DNA of 5,763 nt, taken from the NCBI GenBank assembly GCA_964345695.1, contig CAYFSC010000185.1, forward strand, positions 1-5,763, read 5' to 3'. How positions within the stretch are numbered: the stretch's first letter is position 1; the number at the start of each line of letters is the position of its first letter. The notes under the pieces are model-generated. The model was not told the origin of the DNA. It saw only the letters and a list, made by a program, of their open reading frames with translations, and did no database searches. Source of the stretch: CAYFSC01 sp964345695. Its GTDB lineage: Bacteria; Bacteroidota; Rhodothermia; Rhodothermales; Salinibacteraceae. Shown in pieces: positions 1-5,747 of the stretch. The translations under genes were made by a program, and so were the position numbers.

Positions 1-11
1 ACGGACGGCTC

Positions 12-53
12 CTCCATCCTCGACTTCCCAGTCTCCATCCTCAATCCTCCATC
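12..53. repeat. Short pyrimidine-rich repeat (CTCCATCCTC motif)
   Basis: The motif CTCCATCCTC occurs exactly at 12-21 and 33-42, and a partial copy (CTCCATC) lies at 47-53. The stretch is almost purely C/T on the plus strand, so the minus-strand transcript leaving the small gene would be purine-rich. It lies just beyond the stop codon of that gene. No hairpin followed by a T-run is visible, so it does not look like an intrinsic terminator. It may be the edge of a longer low-complexity intergenic repeat cut by the window start. Confidence 0.5.
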
Positions 54-59
54 GCCCCG

Positions 60-314
60 CTACCATTCCTCGTAGTGGTCGACGAGAATGTCGAGGTTAT
101 CGTGTTCGCCTTCGACGATGCCTACGATGAAAAGACCGGTCTTGTCTTCCAACTGCGCGAGGGCCTCGGTCTCGGGGGCGGGGCGCCCGGCGCGCTTGAT
201 GAACTCATCCTGGATCGCGTACCGAGCGGCCGCAGTGGGATCGTCGGCCGTCGGGTGCTTGGTGAACGAATCAAAACCGTCCTTTTCGAAGCCGATCACG
301 GTGTAGGTGGGCAT
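60..314 (-). CDS. Small acidic protein of unknown function (84 aa)
   Basis: I do not recognise this protein. The frame stays open upstream to about 395, but I chose the ATG at 314, giving MPTYTVIGFEKDG, because the extra 27 upstream residues look like intergenic translation. The stop is TAG at 62-60. The protein has 18 Asp/Glu against 7 Lys/Arg, with no signal peptide or membrane segment, so it should be a soluble cytoplasmic protein. Apparent secondary structure is a strand (TYTVIGFE), a helix (about residues 25-40, TAAARYAIQDEFI), a Pro-rich linker, then a strand (LFIVGIVEG) and an acidic tail ending HYEEW, which would suit a small alpha/beta fold. The acidity fits a salt-in halophile. No Shine-Dalgarno sequence precedes the ATG. 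It is transcribed divergently from the receptor operon and need not be functionally linked to it. The cleaner start, compact predicted fold and biased composition support a real gene. Confidence 0.7.
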   Translation of the reverse strand: MPTYTVIGFEKDGFDSFTKHPTADDPTAAARYAIQDEFIKRAGRPAPETEALAQLEDKTGLFIVGIVEGEHDNLDILVDHYEEW

Positions 315-340
315 GCGGAGTCGAGGGTTTGCTTGAGTTG

Positions 341-400
341 CGTGAATGCGTGATGTCTGGTTCCAAATTGCGAAGCCAGAGTTCCCCAGTCGCATTCACG
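341..400. promoter_or_regulatory. Perfect 10-bp inverted repeat with nested inner stem
   Basis: CGTGAATGCG at 341-350 is the exact reverse complement of CGCATTCACG at 391-400. Between the arms, TCTGG at 356-360 pairs with CCAGA at 376-380, and a G-T wobble plus a T-A pair (361-362 with 374-375) extend that stem to 7 bp. The left arm also overlaps a short direct repeat, TGCGTGA at 339-345 and 347-353. The element lies 27-86 bp upstream of the minus-strand start codon. It could be a structured 5' leader of that gene or a paired operator for a DNA-binding regulator. It lacks a T-run, so a terminator is unlikely. The repeat is seen directly; its function is inferred. Confidence 0.45.
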
Positions 401-483
401 GCTTCTTCGCCCGAGGAAAGAGGCATGCGGGAAGCATTGTGTGTTTTGGATATGTGTGCTGGTCTTGTATCGTCAGCAGAACA

Positions 484-507
484 GGGCTCGGGAAAGACCT
501 GGGGGGG
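484..507 (+). other. G-rich tract with G-quadruplex potential
   Basis: Runs of G lie at 484-486, 490-492 and 501-507 (seven consecutive G). The last run can supply two G-triplets, giving four G3 runs with loops of 3, 8 and 1 nt. The 8-nt loop is slightly longer than the common 1-7 nt rule. It lies about 108 bp upstream of the candidate receptor promoter, and a second G-rich patch follows at 554-563. The seven-G run is also a plausible slippage site, but it is outside any coding frame. Whether it folds or acts in cells is unknown. Confidence 0.3.
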
Positions 508-614
508 CACAACGCGGTGCTTCGGTCAGATTCGGGCTCGCGCGCCGATCAGAGGGGGAGGGGTTCCTTCTGCCTGGCGTGGTGGACGACCCGAGCAGGC
601 CCCTGAAACTTCAC

Positions 615-645
615 TTGACATTGCCGGGCCGGTTGCGAAGGTTCG
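615..645 (+). promoter_or_regulatory. Candidate promoter of the receptor-lipoprotein operon
   Basis: A perfect TTGACA lies at 615-620. After a 17-bp spacer comes AAGGTTCG at 638-645. Read as a Bacteroidota promoter, TTG (615-617) is followed after 20 bp by an octamer matching 4 of the 6 fixed positions of the TAnnTTTG consensus. The downstream box also lies in a short interrupted palindrome, CGAA-GG-TTCG (636-645). Transcription would begin about 30 bp before the receptor ATG at 683, leaving a short pyrimidine-rich leader. The -35 match and spacing are good, but the -10/-7 match is weak. Confidence 0.35.
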
Positions 646-682
646 ACATCGTGTTTGTATTTCACTTCTTCTTGGCTTCAGG

Positions 683-2947
683 ATGATCACCTTTGCACGC
701 GGGTCTCGCTGGATCTTTCTTCTCGTCTGCCTTCTCGGTGTTGGGACCGCCCCGGTGCAGGCACAGTCCGAGTCCGTGCTTCGGGTTGTCGTTACCTCGG
801 CCGACGACAACAGTCCGCTGCCCGGTGCCAACGTCGTGCTTACGGCCGTAGACGGCCCGGACCGGCACGCAGGCGCCACGGACGTGGATGGCTTTCTCGA
901 GATACGAGGCATCGACCCCGGACGCCATCAGATCGCCGTCAGCTTCGTCGGGTACGTGACGCACCGCGACACGCTGGCGCTGCGCACCGAGCGCCGGGTC
1001 TACAACGTGTCGCTGTCGGTGCAGGAGCGGGAGCTCGCGGAGGTGGAAGTCGAGGCCGAAGGGGGCGCCGCACGCCAGGAAGCCGGCCTGCAGACGGCCA
1101 CGGCGGCCGACCTGAACCGGATCCCGACGCCCGGCCCGAGTGGCGACCTTGCCTCGTACTTGCAAACGCTGCCGGGGGTGGTTTCCGTCGGCGACCGCGG
1201 CGGGCAACTGTTTATCCGCGGGGGCACGCCGAGCCAGAACCTCATTCAGGTGGACGGTATCCCCATCGCGAATCCGTTCCACATTTCCAGCCTGTACTCG
1301 GCCTTTCCACAGGAGATCATCCGCAGTGCCGATATTTACGCCGGCGGCTTCACGGCCGAGTACATGGACGCGACCTCGTCGGTCATCGACGTGACGCTGC
1401 GGCAAGGCAACATGCAGTCGTTTGTAGGCAGCGCCTCCCTCAGCCCGTTTTTGGCCTCTACCCGCGTAGAGGGGCCGCTGGAACGCGGGCGACAGTCCTT
1501 CCTCGTCGTGGCGCGGCGTTCGATCATCGAGGAAACGTCGGGGTCGCTCTACGGCCGGGAAGTCCCCCTCACGTTCTATGACATTACCGGCCGATACACG
1601 CTCCAGACCGAGAGCGCCACGTGCCACGCCACCGGCATGTTTACGGACGACGAGGGCCGTATCAACGACGACCGCAACACGGTGCTCGGATGGTCCAACA
1701 CGGCCCTCGGCGGCCGGTGCCTCGTGTTCGGCGAGCGCATCGACCGGGCACTCGACTTTCAGGCCGGATACTCTCGCTTTGACAATGACGCCGGCACGGA
1801 AGCCGCGCCCGAACGCAGCGCCTCGACGGAGGAAATCTACATGTCGATCGACACCGAGCAGCCGATGCTGGGCACGACGCTCGACTTCGGCGCCCGCTTC
1901 TCGGTGGCGACCTACGAAGCCGACCTCGACGAGAAGTTCGTCTCGCTCAATCGCATCAAGGAGAACGGCGCCTCGTTCGAGGTGTACGGCTCGCTCACCT
2001 TCACCCCGACCGACAAGCTTACCATCAAGCCCAGCCTGGGCACGCATCTGACGGGGCAGCGGCTGGAAACGCCCACCCTGGAGCCGCGGGTTCGCATGAC
2101 CTATCGCCCCCTGGGCTCCGACCGGCAGGAAATCAGTCTGGCCCTCGGAAAGTACAACCAGGTGGATGAAGGCCTCACCGACCGGCGCGATGCCGGCACC
2201 AACTTCACCGTCTGGCGGCTGGCCGACGACGACAATGCCTACCCGCAGGCACTGCACGGCATTCTTGGCTACAGCCAGCAGTTTGGAGGCGGCTTCGAAG
2301 CCAGCGTGGAGGGATACGCCAAGCGCCTCTCGAACGTCCTGGTCCCCCAGTGGGCGCCCGAGGCCCGCTTCACCACGCGCACGGCCCTGGCCGATGGGTC
2401 GGTCTACGGCATGGACGCGCGCCTGGAGTACCAGACGCCGTCGTTCTACGCCTACGTGGGCTACGGCTGGTCGACCGTCGAGTACGAGGCCGCGCGCGAC
2501 GACCTCGGGGCCTGGATCGAGGGGAACCTCTTCTCGTACTCGCCGCCCCACGACCGGCGCCACCAGATCAACGCCGTGGGCAGCTACGAATTCGGAGGCA
2601 TCACGGCCAACGTGAGCTGGCAGTTCGGCTCCGGGCGTCCGTACACCAAAGTGTTCGGGTTCGACCTCGCCCCAGACCTGCCCGAGCAGAATCCCACCAC
2701 GAGCCCGGGCACCGCCTTCACGCTGTTCGACCGACCGTACGGCGCGCGCCTGCCGACGTACCATCGCCTTGACGTCTCGCTCGGACGGTCGTTCGACCTG
2801 ACGTCCGGCCTGTCGATCGAGACCAAGGCCGGGGCCATCAACACGTACGACCGCAGCAACATCTTTTACTTCGACATCGACACGCTGCAGCGCGTCGACC
2901 AGTCGCCGGTGCTTCCATACTTGTCGCTGCGCGTTCAGGTCGAGTAG
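683..2947 (+). CDS. TonB-dependent outer-membrane receptor with carboxypeptidase-regulatory-like N-terminal domain (754 aa)
   Basis: This should be an energised outer-membrane import channel of the Bacteroidota type. I chose the ATG at 683 because it starts a good signal peptide (basic N-terminus, hydrophobic core 11-20, likely cleavage after VQA at 25-27). Residues about 32-112 look like a carboxypeptidase-regulatory-like beta-sandwich (PLPGANV, TDVDGFLEIRGIDPG, VSFVGY). LAEVEVE (118-124) fits a TonB box. The plug spans about 135-240, with FIRGGTPSQN (177-186) and VDGIPI (190-195). The barrel runs from about 245 to the end, with VARRSII (276-282), PLTFYDITGRY, PPHDRRHQIN (621-630), GSGRPYT (649-655) and LPTYHRLDVS (690-699). 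It is shorter than typical SusC proteins (about 1000 aa), and no susD follows, so it is not a classic SusC. The mature protein has only two cysteines, C314 and C346. It ends LSLRVQVE rather than with the common terminal aromatic residue. It heads the operon, 31 bp before the first lipoprotein. Substrate unknown. Confidence 0.93.
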   Translation: MITFARGSRWIFLLVCLLGVGTAPVQAQSESVLRVVVTSADDNSPLPGANVVLTAVDGPDRHAGATDVDGFLEIRGIDPGRHQIAVSFVGYVTHRDTLALRTERRVYNVSLSVQERELAEVEVEAEGGAARQEAGLQTATAADLNRIPTPGPSGDLASYLQTLPGVVSVGDRGGQLFIRGGTPSQNLIQVDGIPIANPFHISSLYSAFPQEIIRSADIYAGGFTAEYMDATSSVIDVTLRQGNMQSFVGSASLSPFLASTRVEGPLERGRQSFLVVARRSIIEETSGSLYGREVPLTFYDITGRYTLQTESATCHATGMFTDDEGRINDDRNTVLGWSNTALGGRCLVFGERIDRALDFQAGYSRFDNDAGTEAAPERSASTEEIYMSIDTEQPMLGTTLDFGARFSVATYEADLDEKFVSLNRIKENGASFEVYGSLTFTPTDKLTIKPSLGTHLTGQRLETPTLEPRVRMTYRPLGSDRQEISLALGKYNQVDEGLTDRRDAGTNFTVWRLADDDNAYPQALHGILGYSQQFGGGFEASVEGYAKRLSNVLVPQWAPEARFTTRTALADGSVYGMDARLEYQTPSFYAYVGYGWSTVEYEAARDDLGAWIEGNLFSYSPPHDRRHQINAVGSYEFGGITANVSWQFGSGRPYTKVFGFDLAPDLPEQNPTTSPGTAFTLFDRPYGARLPTYHRLDVSLGRSFDLTSGLSIETKAGAINTYDRSNIFYFDIDTLQRVDQSPVLPYLSLRVQVE

Positions 2948-2978
2948 CGCCCCCGGCCCTCTTCTTGCCTCCATTCCT

Positions 2979-3842
2979 ATGTTCCGTTTCCGTATCATCC
3001 ACGGCTTTCTCTTTGCCTTCGCCGGGGCAGCCCTTCTTCTCGGAGGATGCGACAACGCGATCAGCCCGATCTCCGACGAAGGCGCGTTTACGATCCACGG
3101 GGCGCTCAATGCCTCGGTGGATCGGCAGTTCGTGCGGGTGCGCGCCTTGAACAGTCCCCTGACACCCGACGCCACGCGCAACCTGGATGCGACGGTGCGC
3201 GTCGAGAACCTGCGTACGGGGGCCGTCACCCCGCTTCGCGACTCAGTGGCGGCCTTCGGGGCGGTGTACGTTCACAACTTCTGGGCCAACTTCGACGTAG
3301 CGCCCGACACGGAGTACCGGGTCGTGGCCGAGCGGTCGGACGGCGCCACCTCCGCGGCGACCATGCGGACGCCTTCGGTCGTCGAGGTCGAGCGGAGTCG
3401 CACCGAGGGGGACTGCCTCGATCAGTACCTGGTTCGGTTCCTGGGTGTCCGTGAGCTGAGCCTGATCCGCCCTCGCATCGGATTTCAGTTCGAGGGACGC
3501 ACGTTCTGGGTGCCTCGTGCTACCGGGTTCCGCGGGGGCGTTGTGTCCGTTTCGTTTCAGCCCGAAGAGGTGCTGGCCGAGGAAATTGGTTCCCGGGACA
3601 ACCCGAGCACCCGGTTGCGCTACGAACCGCGGTGCCTCGTGCTGACCGACGACACGCTGCGCGTGGCCTACAAGCACCTGGGCCCGGCCTGGTCAGGACG
3701 CATTCCCGGCGACCTCGACTTCGACCCCACGACGTCGGACGTCGTGGACAACGGCCTCGGCTTCTTCGGCGGATACCGCGAAGACACCGTCGCCGTGCGC
3801 GTCGACACGTCCGGCGTGATCCCGCTCGGCCCCGGCGGATGA
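2979..3842 (+). CDS. DUF4249-like lipoprotein, tandem copy 1 (287 aa)
   Basis: This is a lipoprotein likely to work with the upstream receptor. The start gives a signal peptide with a basic N-terminus (MFRFR), a hydrophobic core and lipobox LGGC, with the lipidated Cys at 24 followed by Asp-Asn. The N-terminal half looks like a beta-sandwich (TIHGALN, FVRVRALNSPLT, LDATV, HNFWA at 99-103, Y113, TP at 131-132). The C-terminal half carries GDCLD (144-148), FQPE (193-196), YEPRC (215-219), HLGPAWSG (233-240), FDPT and NGLGFFGG (258-265), ending in an IPLGPGG tail. C146 and C219 are kept in all three copies and may form a disulphide. The layout (lipobox, early strand pairs, a late NGLGxFG-type motif, receptor gene next door) fits the uncharacterised DUF4249 family. 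That match is by recollection and not verified. The single Lys and many Arg fit a high-GC halophile. Its stop overlaps an in-frame ATG for copy 2. Confidence 0.88.
   Translation: MFRFRIIHGFLFAFAGAALLLGGCDNAISPISDEGAFTIHGALNASVDRQFVRVRALNSPLTPDATRNLDATVRVENLRTGAVTPLRDSVAAFGAVYVHNFWANFDVAPDTEYRVVAERSDGATSAATMRTPSVVEVERSRTEGDCLDQYLVRFLGVRELSLIRPRIGFQFEGRTFWVPRATGFRGGVVSVSFQPEEVLAEEIGSRDNPSTRLRYEPRCLVLTDDTLRVAYKHLGPAWSGRIPGDLDFDPTTSDVVDNGLGFFGGYREDTVAVRVDTSGVIPLGPGG
3839..3842 (+). other. ATGA overlap: alternative start for lipoprotein copy 2
   Basis: The copy 1 stop TGA (3840-3842) overlaps an ATG at 3839 that is in frame with copy 2. Starting here would add 30 residues (beginning MSMNNEMQTL) before the lipoprotein signal peptide. 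A gene caller could choose this start. I prefer the ATG at 3929 because it opens a standard short lipoprotein signal peptide and follows a pyrimidine-rich leader like the other two copies. The overlap might still allow translational coupling from copy 1. Confidence 0.4.
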
Positions 3843-3928
3843 GCATGAACAATGAGATGCAGACTCTGGTGGATTTAAGGAACGGTTCCGACGTGCTTTC
3901 TTTCTCTCTCGTGCATCCCGTCCCTCTG

Positions 3929-4786
3929 ATGCGACGGCTGATTGCGCTTGCCACTGTGCTCGTGCTGCTCCTGGGCTGCGAGAACACGATTGAGCCGCTG
4001 TCGGGGGAGAGCGGATTTACGATCCACGGTACCGTCAACGTTTCGGCCCAGCGGCACTTCGTCCGCGTTCGCGACCTCAAAAGCCCCTTGACGGCCGATG
4101 CCACCCGCACTCTCGACGCCACGGTCACGCTCAGGAATGTGGAAACAGGCGAGACGACGCCGATGCGGGACTCGGTCGTCGCCTTTCAGGACGTGTACAC
4201 GCACAACTTCTGGGCGGAGGTCGATATCGAGCCGGCCACGCAGTACCAAGTGATCGTCGACGGGCCCGACGGCACCACCACGACGGCCACGGCACAAACT
4301 CCCGACGAGGTCGAGATTGATCGTGAGCCGGCGTCGGGAGACTGCCTGGACAATTTTAGGATTTGGTTCCGCGGCATCACGGAGCTGAACGTCATCAGCA
4401 CGCGCGTCGGATTTCAGCACGCGGGGCGGACCACCTGGGTCGATGAATCGCCGGCGTTCGAGGCCAATGCCCCGCCGGGAGCCGACGCGCGCCTGGTCTT
4501 CCAGCCCGAGCGCATTCTTGCCGTCGAAATTCCCTCTCAGGACAATCCGGACACCAGCCGTCGGTACGAGCCACGCTGCCTGCGGCTGGATACGGAGACG
4601 ATCCGCATCGCCTTTACCCACCTGGGCCCGGCCTGGTCGGGCAAAATCCCGGAGGGCGGCCTCACGTTCGACCCAACCGAATCACGGTTCGTGGAGAATG
4701 GACTTGGCTTCTTCGGCGGGCTTCGCCAGGACACCGTGACGGTAGCGGTCGACACGGAGTCGCCCATTCCCATCGGCGGCGGATGA
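3929..4786 (+). CDS. DUF4249-like lipoprotein, tandem copy 2 (285 aa)
   Basis: This is a paralogue of the preceding gene, with the same presumed role as an accessory lipoprotein of the receptor. From the ATG at 3929 it begins MRRLIALATVLVLLLGC, a textbook short lipoprotein signal with lipobox LLGC, Cys at 17, then Glu-Asn. Shared blocks are TIHG (31-34), FVRVRDLKSPLT, LDATV, HNFWA (92-96), GDCLD (137-141), FQPE (191-194), YEPRC (213-217), HLGPAWSG (231-238), FDPT and NGLGFFGG (257-264). The cysteine pair is C139/C217. By eye it is closer to copy 1 than to copy 3 in the N-terminal half. It carries a small loop insertion, PPGAD (about 182-186), missing from copy 1, and ends IPIGGG. An upstream in-frame ATG at 3839 overlaps the copy 1 stop; using it would bury the signal peptide behind 30 residues. 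No Shine-Dalgarno sequence is present at either start. Family assignment carries the same caution as copy 1. Confidence 0.87.
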   Translation: MRRLIALATVLVLLLGCENTIEPLSGESGFTIHGTVNVSAQRHFVRVRDLKSPLTADATRTLDATVTLRNVETGETTPMRDSVVAFQDVYTHNFWAEVDIEPATQYQVIVDGPDGTTTTATAQTPDEVEIDREPASGDCLDNFRIWFRGITELNVISTRVGFQHAGRTTWVDESPAFEANAPPGADARLVFQPERILAVEIPSQDNPDTSRRYEPRCLRLDTETIRIAFTHLGPAWSGKIPEGGLTFDPTESRFVENGLGFFGGLRQDTVTVAVDTESPIPIGGG

Positions 4787-4847
4787 GACCGGCCCCGGTG
4801 CGGCGCCTCCGCTGTCGTTTTCTATCGCATCGATCCCTGTTTCTGTC

Positions 4848-5747
4848 ATGCACGCTGGGTGCGCGCGACGGATGCTGCTTGCAGTTCTGTTTGCAGCGGG
4901 CCTGCTCGGAGGGTGCGAGAACACATTGACCCCCATTCCCGAGGACACGGTCTACACCCTTCATGGAGCCCTCAACGTGACGAAGGACTGGCAGGTCGTT
5001 CGCGTCCGCAACCTACGGAACCCGGTTTCTGAAGCAGGCACGGGACCGCTCGGTGCCCAGGTGCAGATCGAAAATCTGGCGACCGGAGCAACGTGGCAGC
5101 TTCAGGATTCGACCGTCGTGTTCGACGGTGTAACGACGCATAACTATTGGGCCCGCTTCAACGTGACGCCCGACACCCGGTATAAGGTGACGGTCAGCGG
5201 CCCGGACGGCAGCAATGCGGCTACGGCCACCACGCGAACGCCGAAGATTAAGCCCGCAGTGGCCCTGCCTGATTCCGGGAATTGCCTCGACACCTTCACG
5301 ATCACGTTCCCAGAGATCGAGGAGTTGGCCCTCATCCAGGCGCGCATCGGATACATGCCGGATTCCCAGATGGTGTGGCGAGACCTGGACGTGCGGTTCG
5401 GAACGCACAACGGCGAGACCGTGCCCCTGTACAGCTTTCAGCCGGAGGAACTGATCAAGCCCGACATCCCGTCGCAGGACGAGCCGTCGCGTCTCTTCTA
5501 CGAGCCGCGATGCTGGGAGCTAACGACGAATACGATTGTCGTCGGTTTTCGGCATCTGGGCCCGGCCTGGTCGGGCGCGTTTCCCGGACAGGAGATCGAG
5601 TTTGACCCGACGCAGACCGGGCGCGTGACCAACGGACTCGGCTTCTTCGGCGGCTACCGCATGGACACTGTCGCCGTCGAGGTCGACACCGCCGAAGCCA
5701 TTCCCATCAACCGCTCGCCCGCCGCCCGCGAGAACGGTCCGCGTTGA
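4848..5747 (+). CDS. DUF4249-like lipoprotein, tandem copy 3 (299 aa)
   Basis: This is the most diverged of the three paralogues. The ATG at 4848 gives a basic N-terminus (MHAGCARRM) and lipobox LGGC with Cys at 23, then Glu-Asn. A start at the ATG at 4872 would remove the Arg pair, so 4848 is preferred. It keeps LHGALN (38-43), VVRVRNL (50-56), HNYWA (98-102, Tyr for Phe), GPDG, GNCLD (144-148), FQPE (197-200), YEPRC (218-222), HLGPAWSG (236-243), FDPT and NGLGFFGG (262-269). The cysteine pair is C146/C222. The LDATV block of copies 1 and 2 is replaced by LGAQV, and the mid-region (about 170-195) differs most, so ligand specificity may differ. Its C-terminus extends 12 residues past the IPI end (NRSPAARENGPR), and its stop lies inside the first unit of a 14-bp tandem repeat. 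It sits 61 bp after copy 2. Any further operon genes are outside the window. Confidence 0.88.
   Translation: MHAGCARRMLLAVLFAAGLLGGCENTLTPIPEDTVYTLHGALNVTKDWQVVRVRNLRNPVSEAGTGPLGAQVQIENLATGATWQLQDSTVVFDGVTTHNYWARFNVTPDTRYKVTVSGPDGSNAATATTRTPKIKPAVALPDSGNCLDTFTITFPEIEELALIQARIGYMPDSQMVWRDLDVRFGTHNGETVPLYSFQPEELIKPDIPSQDEPSRLFYEPRCWELTTNTIVVGFRHLGPAWSGAFPGQEIEFDPTQTGRVTNGLGFFGGYRMDTVAVEVDTAEAIPINRSPAARENGPR

Larger units (their letters stand above)
315..682. other. Divergent intergenic region (368 bp)
   Basis: This is the only gap over 300 bp. It separates the minus-strand small gene from the plus-strand receptor operon, so it should hold promoters for both. It contains a nested inverted repeat (341-400), an AT-richer patch (about 435-475) in otherwise GC-rich DNA, G-rich tracts (484-507 and 554-563), and a TTGACA hexamer (615-620) close to the receptor start. 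The receptor frame happens to stay open through this region. The translation there is compositionally unlike the receptor and lies upstream of a clear signal peptide, so I treat it as non-coding. I see no tRNA or recognisable riboswitch. Confidence 0.65.

Noticed and set aside
310..430. GGCATGCGG repeated at 310-318 and 422-430
   Set aside because: It is a nine-base GC-rich repeat with no symmetry to the genes or to the larger inverted repeat, so it is probably chance.
610..667. TTCACTT repeated at 610-616 and 661-667 around the candidate promoter
   Set aside because: A seven-base match is expected by chance at this scale, and no other copies or symmetry support an operator.
329..682. Upstream extension of the receptor frame to a TTG at 329 (118 extra codons)
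   Set aside because: The extension would bury a clear signal peptide, has intergenic-like composition and covers the inverted repeat and promoter candidates. Open frames this long are expected by chance in GC-rich DNA.
683..2947. Calling the receptor a SusC homologue of a polysaccharide-utilisation locus
   Set aside because: It is shorter than typical SusC proteins, has no adjacent susD, and no glycoside hydrolase or sulphatase is in the window.
662..3229. Minus-strand open frame of 855 codons lying antisense to the receptor
   Set aside because: It is a shadow frame created by the GC-rich third codon positions of the receptor gene. Its translation is low-complexity Arg/Gly/Val/Ala-rich, with no signal peptide or recognisable domain, and it runs across the receptor-lipoprotein junction.
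3875..4621. Minus-strand open frame of 248 codons antisense to lipoprotein copy 2
   Set aside because: This is another shadow frame. The plus-strand protein there is conserved with its two paralogues, which establishes the true coding frame.
4788..4822. Hairpins in the copy 2-copy 3 spacer (ACCGG/CCGGT and GCGG/CCGC before a TTTT run) as an intrinsic terminator
   Set aside because: The stems are only 4-5 bp, the first loop is 2 nt, and the T-run is short and separated from the stem. At most it is a weak pause site.
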